DNA of 42,784 bases from Sporomusa acidovorans (GCF_900101845.1 NZ_FNAM01000045.1:1-42784); one strand, 5' to 3'. Shown: positions 33,725 to 42,509, counted from the stretch's first letter. Numbers and translations are program-made. Notes: a model not told the origin generated them from the letters alone.

Positions 33725-35755
33725 TTAGTTTTCTATCGCATATTGTTTCATTTTCCGATACAGCGTATTGCGGGAAACCCCCATATCCTTGGCCGTTAGA
33801 CTGACATTACCGCCATGCGTATAAAGCAAGGTTAGAATTTCCTCTCTTTCCGTCTCCTCCACGATACGCCGGTGCTGCCCTCTCACGCCTAATGTTTCCT
33901 TTATATTTCTGACCGGTGCAGAGGCTAAAAAATGAGGATGCCAATCCAATATTTCCTGCGGTAAATTGGCCAATGTGATTTCCAGTCCTTCTGTCAAGTT
34001 AACAATCCGTTCAACCACATTTTGCAATTCGCGCACATTTCCGGGCCAATCATACCTGATAATTTTGGCAAGTACCTCGGAATCCACGTTGAAATTCCGC
34101 TCTTGCCTATCCAGTTTTTCCAAAAAATAATTAAATAAAGGGATAATATCGTCAGACCGGTCCCTTAGCGGCGGAATTGTGATGGATATGACACTCAGCC
34201 GGTAATACAGGTCACCGCGGAAAGTTCCCCTTTCCACTTCTTGCACCAGGCATTTATTGGTCGCGCATATTACCCGGACATCTACCGGAATCACTTGATC
34301 ACAGCCGATCCGTGTCACAGAGCGTTCCTGCAATACCCTGAGCAGCGCAACCTGCTGTTCTAATGGCATATCCCCTATTTCGTCCAAAAATAAGGTCCCG
34401 CCTGATGCCAACTCAAACTTGCCCAACTTGCCGCCGCGTTTCGCCCCGGTAAAAGCCCCTTCGGCATAGCCAAAAAGTTCACTGCCAATTAATTCCCTGG
34501 GTATCGCGCCACAATTAACCGCAATAAAAGGCCCTGCCTGACGATTACTGCGATTATGAATAGCCTGAGCAAAAATCTCCTTACCTGTGCCGCTTTCGCC
34601 TTGCAGCAGTACATTCGACGTACACGCTGCCGCCCGGGAAGCAATACGCACAGCCTCAAGAATGGCCTTGCTTTCGCCGATTATATCACTGAATTGCAAA
34701 GTCCCGTAATGACCGCTAAACTGGTTCACTAATTTTTGTATCTGTTTAATTGACCGCATAATAATTATATAACCGTTAACAAGTCCCTGGGCATCGGTGA
34801 CCGGTTCCCCCGAAGCCAGACAGTGACTGACACCATGCCTGGTATTCAGCATGAGTTCAATATCATTGCACGATTGTTTACCATGCAGCATTTTCTGAAT
34901 AAGCGGATTTTTATCTCCCAATATGCTTGTCAGCCGTATCCCGGGCCCGGCTTCCGGTGTAATTGAACCGCAGCCACAACCAAGCAGTTTTTGGGCAACA
35001 GGATTCAGTTCACTAATAAATCCCTGATTATCAACCATAATTACACCATCTGACATGGTATTGAAAATATTGATCAGGCGATTATTAATGACACTCAATT
35101 CATTATTTTTTCTGCGGATGCTGATTTGGGCCATAATAGCCTCAGCAGCCGCCACAACCATACCTAATGTATGCAGATGGGCTGCTGTAAAAGAACCCGA
35201 AACATCCAAAATACCGATCATATTGCCCTGCTTATCCATAATAGGAGCGGCCGAACAAGTTATATTATGGTGTTTGCGGCAATAATGTTCTGCTCCGGAC
35301 ACCTGGATGGGCTCCTTGATGACCAAAGCCGTACCGATTGCGTTCGTGCCGGCTTCCCGTTCACTCCAGTCAGCCCCCTGAAAAAAACTTACCGTCATGG
35401 GATTGGTTAACACATCTTCATCACCAAATATCTCCATGATATAGCCGCGAACATCTGTCAACACGACTACGAAACCGGAACCTGCAACAAATCCGTACAA
35501 ATTAGCCATAAACGGTTTCGCTATGGTAATAAGCTCTTGATTTTCCTCGAGCATAACCTGAAGACTTGCAGAGTCCAGTTGCCGGTGCAGTGTACGGCTA
35601 TTAGGCTCAACCATGTCGTGCTTGCAGCGTCGCCATGAATCCAAAATTTCCGGTCGGACTGAATACGCTTGACTTTGATCCGTAGCTTCGGAAGCAGCAG
35701 TAAGTCTTAGCCATTCAGAAAAAATCGTATTGGGGGCACTTTCAACACCAGTCAT
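33725..35755 (-). CDS. sigma-54-dependent transcriptional activator (AcoR-like)
   Basis: A 676-aa enhancer-binding protein. The N-terminal third is a GAF-type sensor of the AcoR kind (ILDSWRRCKHDMVEPNS, GTNAIGTAL, HNITCSAAPI), followed by a PAS domain (NTMSDGVIMVDNQGFISELN). The AAA+ domain has Walker A GESGTGKE, the sigma-54 contact GAFTGA, and the arginine-finger region RLSVISITIPPLRDR. A Fis-type helix-turn-helix ends the protein (NVSLTAKDMGVSRNTLYRKM). It should bind the enhancer at 33680-33701 and open the promoter at 33479-33494, switching on the MOP operon when its sensor binds a ligand, perhaps an aldehyde or an aromatic. Several cysteines in the PAS region (GCGCG) might sense redox state. 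Confidence 0.92.
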   Translation of the reverse strand: MTGVESAPNTIFSEWLRLTAASEATDQSQAYSVRPEILDSWRRCKHDMVEPNSRTLHRQLDSASLQVMLEENQELITIAKPFMANLYGFVAGSGFVVVLTDVRGYIMEIFGDEDVLTNPMTVSFFQGADWSEREAGTNAIGTALVIKEPIQVSGAEHYCRKHHNITCSAAPIMDKQGNMIGILDVSGSFTAAHLHTLGMVVAAAEAIMAQISIRRKNNELSVINNRLINIFNTMSDGVIMVDNQGFISELNPVAQKLLGCGCGSITPEAGPGIRLTSILGDKNPLIQKMLHGKQSCNDIELMLNTRHGVSHCLASGEPVTDAQGLVNGYIIIMRSIKQIQKLVNQFSGHYGTLQFSDIIGESKAILEAVRIASRAAACTSNVLLQGESGTGKEIFAQAIHNRSNRQAGPFIAVNCGAIPRELIGSELFGYAEGAFTGAKRGGKLGKFELASGGTLFLDEIGDMPLEQQVALLRVLQERSVTRIGCDQVIPVDVRVICATNKCLVQEVERGTFRGDLYYRLSVISITIPPLRDRSDDIIPLFNYFLEKLDRQERNFNVDSEVLAKIIRYDWPGNVRELQNVVERIVNLTEGLEITLANLPQEILDWHPHFLASAPVRNIKETLGVRGQHRRIVEETEREEILTLLYTHGGNVSLTAKDMGVSRNTLYRKMKQYAIEN

Positions 35756-35825
35756 CTAATCACCTGCCTGTTTTTATTTTCACTTACAGTAATAATGGAC
35801 TTTGAAGGGTTATCCCCGTTGCCAG

Positions 35826-35866
35826 AAAAAAAGAACAGATACCCCACTTCAACGCAAAGGTATCTG
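35826..35866 (-). promoter_or_regulatory. hairpin with U-tract upstream of the sigma-54 activator gene
   Basis: CAGATACC (35836-35843) pairs with GGTATCTG (35859-35866), and TTCTTTTTTT follows on the minus strand. It lies about 70 bases before the activator start. The stretch GCCAGA at 35821-35826 can pair alternatively with TCTGGC at 35863-35868, so attenuation is possible; a simple terminator of an upstream transcript is the alternative. Confidence 0.45.
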
Positions 35867-36078
35867 GCTTGTGTTTCAATTAATCATACGAAAATAACCT
35901 TACCGCTCATAGTTAATTACTATAAGACAGGCACGGCGAGCAAAATCCGAATAATTGCAACACTCCTTTTCAAAAGGAAGATGTAACAGTTTCCCATTAC
36001 ACCCATTGGCCAGCCACCATCTCGTATTGATTTAGGTAAACAGGCTCGGAGCTAACGTTTATTGACAGATTACGGTTA
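35867..36078. other. intergenic stretch without a recognisable gene
   Basis: AT-rich sequence upstream of the sigma-54 activator. I see no convincing coding frame, RNA gene or strong promoter here. The only open frame overlapping it (35795-35986, plus) has no ribosome site and a composition unlike the neighbouring proteins. Confidence 0.5.
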
Positions 36079-36176
36079 TTTTACATTATCAGAAGGTTAA
36101 TCTTTCTGATAATAAGTAAGAGCGACTAGGGCTTCTGCCGGCGTCCCGAAGGACTTGGCACAAGCCAAGTCTTTTC
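36079..36176 (+). repeat. dispersed two-hairpin repeat A, copy 2
   Basis: The plus strand has ATTATCAGA...TCTGATAAT (hairpin 1), a linker with GTAAGAGCGACTAGGGCTT, then a second hairpin closing with CTTGGCACAAGCC. The reverse complement of 42380-42476 aligns with it end to end with only scattered differences. Copy 1 at 8637-8679 shares only hairpin 1. Confidence 0.75.
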
Positions 36177-36323
36177 TTATGAAATTTATCATAGTAAAAT
36201 TTGAGTATATATTTCTATATTAATTTAGAAAAATCCTGCAATTCATGCGAATCGTTCAAAATTATCCACGCTATAATCCTATGCTATAATCACCAACGAT
36301 TTACACATTAAAATTTTTCAAAC

Positions 36324-36353
36324 AAAAAAGGCTACCGCAAAGTAGCCTTTTTT
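36324..36353 (-). terminator. terminator of the tRNA operon
   Basis: GGCTAC at 36330-36335 pairs with GTAGCC at 36342-36347 and is flanked by A6 and T6, so it works in both directions. It lies 10 bases after the 3' end of tRNA-Cys. Confidence 0.85.
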
Positions 36354-36362
36354 CCGTATATT

Positions 36363-36437
36363 TGGAGGCGACACCCAGATTCGAACTAGGGGATAAAGGT
36401 CTTGCGGACCCTTGCCTTGCCACTTGGCTATGTCGCC
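36363..36437 (-). tRNA. tRNA-Cys(GCA), with an unusual anticodon loop
   Basis: Minus-strand cloverleaf: acceptor GGCGACA/TGTCGCC, discriminator T and encoded CCA, T-loop TTCGAAT. The anticodon GCA and the U73 discriminator fit cysteine. The anticodon loop reads CCGCAAG instead of the usual CUGCAAA, so the near-universal U33 is C and positions 32 and 38 could pair. The T-stem has one G-U pair. It is the last gene of the Phe-Gly-Cys set and is followed by a terminator. It may be a functional but odd tRNA or a decaying copy. Confidence 0.85.
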
Positions 36438-36522
36438 ATAAGCAGCGAACCATGTTGTTGCGAGCTGATAGGCGAAGCAAGAACATGTGTGAGTCGCTTA
36501 TTAGAGCGTAGCGATAACATCC
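36438..36522 (+). repeat. dispersed palindromic repeat B, copy 1 (between tRNA-Gly and tRNA-Cys)
   Basis: Starting right at the 5' end of tRNA-Cys, the plus strand reads ATAAGCAGCGAACCATGTTG and ends GCGATAACATCC. ATGTTGTTGC can pair with GCAAGAACAT, and TAAGC-GCGA with TCGCTTA, giving a long imperfect hairpin. The same sequence recurs inverted at 42609-42697, next to 16S rRNA. Confidence 0.75.
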
Positions 36523-36538
36523 GCTAAATATATATAAA

Positions 36539-36613
36539 TGGAGCGGAAAACGAGATTCGAACTCGCGACCCTCGCCTTGGCAAGGCGATGCTCTACCACT
36601 GAGCTACTTCCGC
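36539..36613 (-). tRNA. tRNA-Gly(GCC)
   Basis: Cloverleaf on the minus strand: acceptor GCGGAAG/TTTCCGC (one G-T pair), D-arm AGCTCAGTGGTAGAGC, anticodon loop TTGCCAA with GCC, T-arm GCGAGTTCGAATCTCGT, encoded CCA. It lies between tRNA-Phe and tRNA-Cys in one operon. Confidence 0.93.
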
Positions 36614-36626
36614 ATGTTCGACTTTC

Positions 36627-36673
36627 GACATTAGACGTTCGATTTTCGCTATCGAACGTCGCCTGCTAATGTC
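36627..36673 (-). other. hairpin in the tRNA-Phe/tRNA-Gly spacer
   Basis: GACATTAG (36627-36634) pairs with CTAATGTC (36666-36673), and ACGTTCGAT (36635-36643) with ATCGAACGT (36651-36659), with a 6-base asymmetry on one side. It has no U-tract, so it may be a processing signal or a small palindromic repeat. Confidence 0.55.
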
Positions 36674-36685
36674 CAAGGCCGAGAA

Positions 36686-36761
<76 letters not shown>

Positions 36762-36787
36762 GTACCCTATTTAAAGGCACATAGGTG

Positions 36788-36816
36788 ATTATATAACAAA
36801 ATAAAATAATTTGCAA
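36788..36816 (-). promoter_or_regulatory. promoter of the tRNA operon
   Basis: TTGCAA (36811-36816) and a perfect TATAAT (36788-36793) are 17 bases apart on the minus strand. Transcription would begin near 36781, about 20 bases before tRNA-Phe. Confidence 0.75.
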
Positions 36817-36879
36817 TGGTAAATTATGCAATTTGAGTTAAATATACTGGGCTCTAACTTCTTGGCCTGCTCGGCTTTG

Positions 36880-38196
36880 TTACAACCGTTTTTCCCTACA
36901 TTCCACTCCCGGCAAAGTTACAATAAAAGTACTGCCAACACCAATAGTGCTTTCTACTCTGATTGTCCCGCCATGAGCCTCCACGATCCATTTGGCAATG
37001 GCCAAACCCAGGCCGTTGCCGCCTGCTTCCCTTGATCTTACTTTATCTACCCGATAAAACCGTTCAAATATAAGCTGCTGCTGTTCTTGGGGAATTCCCG
37101 CCCCATCATCTTGGACAATAAGATTCACGGTACCCTTTGAGCCACCTGCCTGTTTGACCGTAAGAATTACGCTTCCCTCCTGCTGCCCGTACTTGATGGC
37201 ATTATCCAGCAAAATCAACAATAATTGATTCATTCTCTCTTTGTCTGCCTGAACAATAAGACTGTCTGCGCCGGCAAACTCAAGTTTGATCCCTTTTTCA
37301 GCAGCTATCGGTAAAAGTGAACGGATAACCTTGCCGGCAACAAGGCTGATATCAAATTTTTCCTTAATAATATTGGCCGCCCCGGCATCGGCACGCGCCA
37401 GGGTCAATAAATCAGAAACAATTTTCGTCATTCTCCGGATTTCCTCTTTCATATCATCCAGCACTTCCTGCGAAAATGATGAAAGTTTATTGTCATCATC
37501 AGTGCGAATAACATCCACAGAAGTCAACATAACACTAAGCGGTGTCCTCAATTCGTGAGAGGCGTCAGCCACAAACTCCCGCTGCCGCAAAAAAGAGTTT
37601 CTAATGGGGACAATCGTCCGGCCGGCCAGCATATGTCCGGCAAAGGTGGCAATGATAAGGAAGAATAGACAAACTACACAAAGCATAAACAGTATCCTCT
37701 TTAACATAACATAGTAAGTAGTAATGTCCTTACCCACAAAGACCGTACCAAGGACATCCTCTCCTTCATATACCATTATTTTGCATAACATAAAATAGCC
37801 TTTTTTATCACCGGCCAGGTGCAGTTTGGTTAAAACAGCCTCCCCGTCCCCGTCCTGCCAGTTGTGAATATGCTCGGTAATAGCGTCACGAACCTCGCGC
37901 GCAGGCTGACTTGAGGAAATCTGCCGGCCATTAACATCAAACGCATAATGAAAAAGCTTGCCGTCACTTTGATCCTCATCCTCTTCCACGGGGGAGTTGG
38001 GTGAAAGTTTGCGTTGCCGCAGCAAATTTACATGTTCATGAGCTTCTTCCTTGGCAAACGCCTCGATATCTCTTTGTTCTTCCCGGTACAGTACCCAAAC
38101 CAACCCTGTATAGCTTGCCACAATAAAGGATATAAGAAAACAGGCCATAACGGCAGAATAGACCATTGTTAAATGGTTGCGAATTTTAGAAAACAT
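36880..38196 (-). CDS. membrane sensor histidine kinase (OmpR-partner type)
   Basis: A 438-aa kinase starting at ATG 38196 (MFSKIRN) with GGAGG 6 bases upstream; this overlaps the response-regulator gene by 11 bases. Membrane segments lie at about 11-37 and 167-190, enclosing a periplasmic sensor region of about 130 residues that has an acidic stretch (EEDEDQSDG). The dimerisation domain has the phosphorylated His214 in DASHELRTPLS; the ATPase domain has NAIKYG, DDGAGIP and GGNGLGLAIAKW. It should phosphorylate the adjacent regulator. The acidic patch in the sensor recalls divalent-cation or cationic-peptide sensors such as PhoQ and PmrB, but that is only suggestive. Confidence 0.9.
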   Translation of the reverse strand: MFSKIRNHLTMVYSAVMACFLISFIVASYTGLVWVLYREEQRDIEAFAKEEAHEHVNLLRQRKLSPNSPVEEDEDQSDGKLFHYAFDVNGRQISSSQPAREVRDAITEHIHNWQDGDGEAVLTKLHLAGDKKGYFMLCKIMVYEGEDVLGTVFVGKDITTYYVMLKRILFMLCVVCLFFLIIATFAGHMLAGRTIVPIRNSFLRQREFVADASHELRTPLSVMLTSVDVIRTDDDNKLSSFSQEVLDDMKEEIRRMTKIVSDLLTLARADAGAANIIKEKFDISLVAGKVIRSLLPIAAEKGIKLEFAGADSLIVQADKERMNQLLLILLDNAIKYGQQEGSVILTVKQAGGSKGTVNLIVQDDGAGIPQEQQQLIFERFYRVDKVRSREAGGNGLGLAIAKWIVEAHGGTIRVESTIGVGSTFIVTLPGVECREKRL

Positions 38197-38869
38197 GCTG
38201 TGCCTCCAGCTTGAAACCCACCCCGCGTACATTTTGTATGCCTACTTCACCTTCGGGCACATTAATCTTTTTCCGCAATAGCCGTACATAAGCATCCAGA
38301 TTATTGGATGATACATCCGCTTCCAGTCCCCAGATCCGGTCTAGGATTACTTCCCGTGGTACAACCCGTCCCTGATTTTGCACAAGCAAATCAAGCAATT
38401 GAAACTCACGGCTGGAAAGCTGCACCTCCGTATCCTTGGAGCGAACACTACGGGTAGAACGATCCAAAACGAGATCGCCGATCTGTACCACATCTTCTTT
38501 TAACTTGGCACTGCTGCGACGCGACAAAGCCCGCAGCCTGGCAAGCAATTCCGCAAATTCAAACGGTTTTACCAGATAATCGTCCGCCCCGGTATCCAGC
38601 CCTAACACCCGGTCATTAACGTCATCTTTGGCAGTAAGCATTAATATCGCTTCCTGACAGCCATTTTTGCGCAAAGCTTGGCATACCTCAATGCCTGTCT
38701 GGCCTGGCATCATCCAGTCCAAAATAATTACGTCATAGTAAGAGTACGCTGCATATTCAAAAGCAGTATCACCCCGTGTAACCCACTCAACCGCTAAGCC
38801 GGCCTTTTCCAGCATGCGTTTAATTAATTTACCAAGTTTCACATCATCTTCGGCAAGTAATATCCGCAT
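38186..38869 (-). CDS. OmpR/PhoB-type response regulator
   Basis: A 227-aa regulator from ATG 38869 (MRILLAEDDVKLG); the frame is open to 38911, but the ribosome site GGGGGAGAGG favours the shorter form. The receiver domain has the acidic pair E7-D8-D9, phosphorylated D51 in IILDWMMPG and K101 in YLVKPFEF. The winged-helix output domain has LSSREFQLLDLLVQN and RVVPREVILDRIWG. It is co-transcribed with two glycosyltransferases and the kinase, so envelope sugar modification is its likely target. Confidence 0.92.
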   Translation of the reverse strand: MRILLAEDDVKLGKLIKRMLEKAGLAVEWVTRGDTAFEYAAYSYYDVIILDWMMPGQTGIEVCQALRKNGCQEAILMLTAKDDVNDRVLGLDTGADDYLVKPFEFAELLARLRALSRRSSAKLKEDVVQIGDLVLDRSTRSVRSKDTEVQLSSREFQLLDLLVQNQGRVVPREVILDRIWGLEADVSSNNLDAYVRLLRKKINVPEGEVGIQNVRGVGFKLEAQHVF

Positions 38870-38903
38870 TTTTCCTCTCCCCCAGCAGTTATAAGCTGAA
38901 CTG

Positions 38904-40553
38904 TCAGTCAATAAGATTATAATAGTTATATTTCTCTGTAGTTTTCAATAATCGAACATGTTGATCCTTTATTTTTCCCAAAAATTGTTCTGTTTGCTCC
39001 TGCGGTACTACAATCACAGTACGCTCCTTTTCAGGACTACTCACAAAATTTCTCAGTGATTCTGTGGGCATCGTATATTTGCTTGACCAGCTCAAACCCG
39101 GTTGCTCAGGCATGGCGGCCTCCGCCGCCGCTACCAGTTTTACCGCCGTCTTGCCACCATAATAGACTGCCGACGTACTATAAAATTCGTAAAATCCCAA
39201 CCGGTAACTGCCATATTCGGCTAAATCCTGCGCAAGTTTCTTATCGGAGCGGGTATCAGCCAATGCCGGGAAAGCCAAAAAAAACAATGCGATATAGACG
39301 AGAATCTGAAACGCACAAAATAAACTTAGTAAAGTTTTGGCATGCCGTTTCCTTATTTGCCACCAGGCAACCGTTATGATCAACATCAGGCTGCCTGCCA
39401 CAACAGGCAGCCGCATGTCGTCAAGTTCAAAATACGCTGCGCCAACCATAGCAAAAGTTGCAATATATACCGGTAGACCAACCCAATAATGAATGGTGCT
39501 TTTCTTATTGAAAAACAGTACCCTTTCCAGATAATGTCCTGTTAAGATTGCCAACGGAAAAAGTGTAGGAAAGGTATACGTTAGATATTTCGTTGCCATC
39601 AGGGAGTAAAAAATCAGATAAACGCCAGCCCAAATAAAGCAAAAAATCCGTAATGACGATGTCCGCATCATGTACCCTTTAGCCCCAGCCACCAGAGCCT
39701 TCACTGTTAACAAAGACCAGGGCAGCATGCTGAGTAAAAAAACAACAATATAAAAATAGATTACATTATCCTTGGGATGCTCGGAAACAGTTGCCCGTAG
39801 ATAATTATGCACGCCGAAGAAGGTAGTGGTAAATTCTGATCCGTGAACATAATACATGGCCGCATACCAAGGCAAGGCAACTACTAAAAAGAGAAAAAGG
39901 CCTGGCAGTATCGACATCTGCCGCAGTTCCATCCATTTACGCTGCACCAGAATGAAACTGACAACTACAAGGCTGGGCAACAGCAGCCCAACCGGCCCTT
40001 TCGTTAATACGGCCAAAGCCATGCTTACATACATTGGCAAATACCAACGTTTTGTCCCGCCCACACCGGTATAGGCAAGATAAAAAAACACAAGCGCCGC
40101 ACTACTAAATACAAACAGCACCATATCGGTAATGACAAACTTTGCAAGCAGCACATACTCAAATGATGTTGCCATAACAAGCGCTGATAAAAGGGCCGCA
40201 GCCTGGCTGGAAGTCTTGGTTATAAACCAATATAGCAGCACCACCCCCAGCCCGCCAAACAAAGCCGGTACTACCCGGGCCGCCATATCGGAAAATCCAA
40301 ACCATTTAAAGGCTAAGGCCGTAAGCCAGTAAAAAAAGACCGGTTTATCATACCATACCTGACCATAAATTCTGGGAGAAAGCCAATCGGCGCTTCCTAC
40401 CATCTCTTTGGCGGTAAGGGCGTAATTCGACTCTACCGGATCGGTAATGGGCATAAGATGGCTGAACAACAGAAACGAAATAAAGGCAACCAAAAACAGA
40501 CTTACGCCAATGTCTCTGGATCGAACAGCCGAAATAGACAGTGAAACGGCCAT
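38904..40553 (-). CDS. membrane glycosyltransferase, ArnT/PMT-like (GT-C fold)
   Basis: A 549-aa inner-membrane protein with about eleven hydrophobic segments in the first 430 residues and a C-terminal periplasmic domain. The first loop carries DPVESNYALTAKEMVGSADW and YGQVWYDKPVFFYW, the pattern of ArnT and protein O-mannosyltransferase relatives that take a sugar from undecaprenyl phosphate and attach it to lipid A or another envelope acceptor. LTKGPVG and YLTYTFPTLFPLAILTGHYL are also typical. It is the second of two paralogous genes; the gap to the first is 12 bases. In a diderm Firmicute, lipid A modification is plausible but not proven. Confidence 0.85.
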   Translation of the reverse strand: MAVSLSISAVRSRDIGVSLFLVAFISFLLFSHLMPITDPVESNYALTAKEMVGSADWLSPRIYGQVWYDKPVFFYWLTALAFKWFGFSDMAARVVPALFGGLGVVLLYWFITKTSSQAAALLSALVMATSFEYVLLAKFVITDMVLFVFSSAALVFFYLAYTGVGGTKRWYLPMYVSMALAVLTKGPVGLLLPSLVVVSFILVQRKWMELRQMSILPGLFLFLVVALPWYAAMYYVHGSEFTTTFFGVHNYLRATVSEHPKDNVIYFYIVVFLLSMLPWSLLTVKALVAGAKGYMMRTSSLRIFCFIWAGVYLIFYSLMATKYLTYTFPTLFPLAILTGHYLERVLFFNKKSTIHYWVGLPVYIATFAMVGAAYFELDDMRLPVVAGSLMLIITVAWWQIRKRHAKTLLSLFCAFQILVYIALFFLAFPALADTRSDKKLAQDLAEYGSYRLGFYEFYSTSAVYYGGKTAVKLVAAAEAAMPEQPGLSWSSKYTMPTESLRNFVSSPEKERTVIVVPQEQTEQFLGKIKDQHVRLLKTTEKYNYYNLID

Positions 40554-40565
40554 CCAAATTCCCCC

Positions 40566-42092
40566 TTACATCAAATTTTGCCTTTTACGGTACAATAACG
40601 CTTTATCTTCACTGGCAGTCAGCACAATAATGTCATTTTGCAGTTGGGCCGGCAAATTTTTATACGTCTGTGCTTTAACAATAAAAAAGGCAGCCTCATC
40701 TTTGACCAGTAATGTTTTAACAGCATCATCATCCATTAGCTCGTTGCCTGGCATGCCACTGTAAAACATAAAACCTGGCCGGTAAAATTTTGCAATATAT
40801 ACCTGACTGTGTCCGTCATAGTGCTGATTGAAGTCCTCAACAAACGATTTCATAGAGTATGCGGGGGCAATGGCCGGCAGCAGCTGCACTACCAAATATA
40901 TGGAAAAAAACAACATAGCTACTACATTGACAGTAAATACTGAACGAAAATCCTGTCGTAAACTGAACCACCATACGAACGCATTTGCCGCTATAAGTAC
41001 GGTTGCCGCTACCATTCCGGGAACATACAGCTCAGGCATCGTATTGGCTAAATAAAAGAGACCGGCTTCCAGAATAACAGCAACCACTGTCAGCATAGCC
41101 GCTGACCATTTTAACATTGAGAACTGCTTCTCAGACCATGCTTTGTCAAAATACCAACCTACTAAAAGGGCTAAGGGCGGATACATCGGCAGTATGTAAG
41201 AAACCAGCTTGGTTTGCGCCATGCTGAAAAATACAAAGACCGTGACTGCCCAGATAACTAGAAATACCAGCCGGTTCCAATCAGCGCTCCGCTGCCGCAG
41301 GGCAGCTTTACAAGCCTGTAGCATAAACGCAGTCCAAGGAAAAAATCCGACAATTAACACCGGAACATAATAGTACCAGAGAGTCCCGGACGGATGCTCC
41401 GGTTTTAGAAAGCGCGCTACGTTATGAAACCCCAGAAAGGTTTCAATAAAGGCCATTCCATGATACTGGTACATCAATACATACCAAGGCAATGCAATCA
41501 TAAGAAATAACATTGTGCCGCGCAGTATTTTCATAGATTTGAATACGGCCCAGTTTTTGGTGACTATTACATGCAGCCCGATAATCGCTGCACAAAATAT
41601 GATGCCAATCGGTCCCTTCGTCACAACGGCTAAAGCAGCACCGATAAACAACAGGTCATACCTGTTGTGCAAATAAGCAAGCAATGCCAATGTGAGAAAA
41701 AAAGTCAGCGTAATATCGGTAACGGCAGCCTTGCCTAAGTAGAAATATTCCAGGCTTGTGGTCAATACTAGTCCCGCTAAAAGGCCGGCACGTTCAGTAA
41801 AGAGTTCACGCCCCGACAAATAGACAACTACGGAACCGCCTATTGCCAACAAGGCAGACGGCAATCTGGCCGCAAATTCACCAATACCCCAAATTTTAAA
41901 TGCAACAGCCACCAGCCAATAATACATGGGAGGCTTATCATACCAAAACTCTCCATAAATTCGTGGTGAAATAAAGTCCTGGAACTGCAGCATTTCGCGC
42001 GCTGTTTCCGCATAAACCGGTTCATCCGGATCCAACAAAGGCAAATGACCCAAATACGCCAGTGTGACAACACTGGCAACACATAAAAGCAA
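40566..42092 (-). CDS. membrane glycosyltransferase, ArnT/PMT-like (GT-C fold)
   Basis: A 508-aa paralogue of the next gene: DPDEPVYAETAREMLQFQDF, YGEFWYDKPPMYYWLV, VTKGPIG and LVSYILPMYPPLALLVGWYF, with about eleven membrane segments and a C-terminal soluble domain. The start is uncertain. The frame has no ATG near the 5' end: TTG at 42092 has only a weak AGGA, while the good AAGGAG lies further up and an in-frame ATA at 42119 would add IRKLGYNVL. It is the first gene of an operon of two glycosyltransferases, a response regulator and a kinase. Confidence 0.85.
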   Translation of the reverse strand: MLLCVASVVTLAYLGHLPLLDPDEPVYAETAREMLQFQDFISPRIYGEFWYDKPPMYYWLVAVAFKIWGIGEFAARLPSALLAIGGSVVVYLSGRELFTERAGLLAGLVLTTSLEYFYLGKAAVTDITLTFFLTLALLAYLHNRYDLLFIGAALAVVTKGPIGIIFCAAIIGLHVIVTKNWAVFKSMKILRGTMLFLMIALPWYVLMYQYHGMAFIETFLGFHNVARFLKPEHPSGTLWYYYVPVLIVGFFPWTAFMLQACKAALRQRSADWNRLVFLVIWAVTVFVFFSMAQTKLVSYILPMYPPLALLVGWYFDKAWSEKQFSMLKWSAAMLTVVAVILEAGLFYLANTMPELYVPGMVAATVLIAANAFVWWFSLRQDFRSVFTVNVVAMLFFSIYLVVQLLPAIAPAYSMKSFVEDFNQHYDGHSQVYIAKFYRPGFMFYSGMPGNELMDDDAVKTLLVKDEAAFFIVKAQTYKNLPAQLQNDIIVLTASEDKALLYRKRQNLM

Positions 42093-42119
42093 GAGTACAT
42101 TATATCCTAACTTTCTTAT

Positions 42120-42379
42120 ACTCCTTCACTTCCTCCGTAATATTCAATGTAAAATTAATTATAAAATTACTTTTAGTGCTACTATGTCCCGCTTTGTCGA
42201 CCTTAATTCTACCTGTTTTTCCTTGTGCCGCAGCTAAAAATAACCGCTCCTTATTTTCCTATTCAAGACAACAGCCGGCTCTGATAATTTTTCTTTTGGT
42301 TCACGGTAACTGATCATGCCTTACGTGGAATTATATCAACAAATTATGAAAGCACTATGAAAATATCCGTAAATATAAG
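42120..42379. other. upstream region of the glycosyltransferase operon; no gene seen
   Basis: AT-rich and without a coding frame I believe. A TATAAT-like box on the minus strand (TTGATATAATTCC, about 42330) has no good -35 partner. The GGAGGAAGTGAAGGAG stretch next to the gene at about 42115-42131 is its ribosome site region. Confidence 0.45.
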
Positions 42380-42476
42380 AAAAGATCGGCTTGTGCCAAG
42401 CCCTTCAGGATGCCGGCACAAGCCCTAGTGGTTCTTACATTATCAGAAAGGTTATACTGTCTGATAATGCAAAAAA
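42380..42476 (-). repeat. dispersed two-hairpin repeat A, copy 3
   Basis: Its reverse complement reads ATTATCAGACAG...TTTCTGATAAT, then ACTAGGGCTTGTGCCGGC and GGCTTGGCACAAGCC, aligning with 36079-36176 across nearly the whole length. GGCTTGTGCC/GGCACAAGCC forms a 10-bp stem. It lies between the 16S terminator and the glycosyltransferase operon. Confidence 0.75.
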
Positions 42477-42478
42477 GT

Positions 42479-42509
42479 AAAAGTCTGTAGGCTTTCCCTA
42501 CAGACTTTT
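42479..42509 (-). terminator. terminator downstream of 16S rRNA
   Basis: AAAAGTCTGTAGG (42479-42491) pairs perfectly with CCTACAGACTTTT (42497-42509) around a 5-base loop, and TTTTACTTTTTT follows on the minus strand. It would end a transcript about 200 bases after the 16S 3' end, before any 23S gene. Confidence 0.75.
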
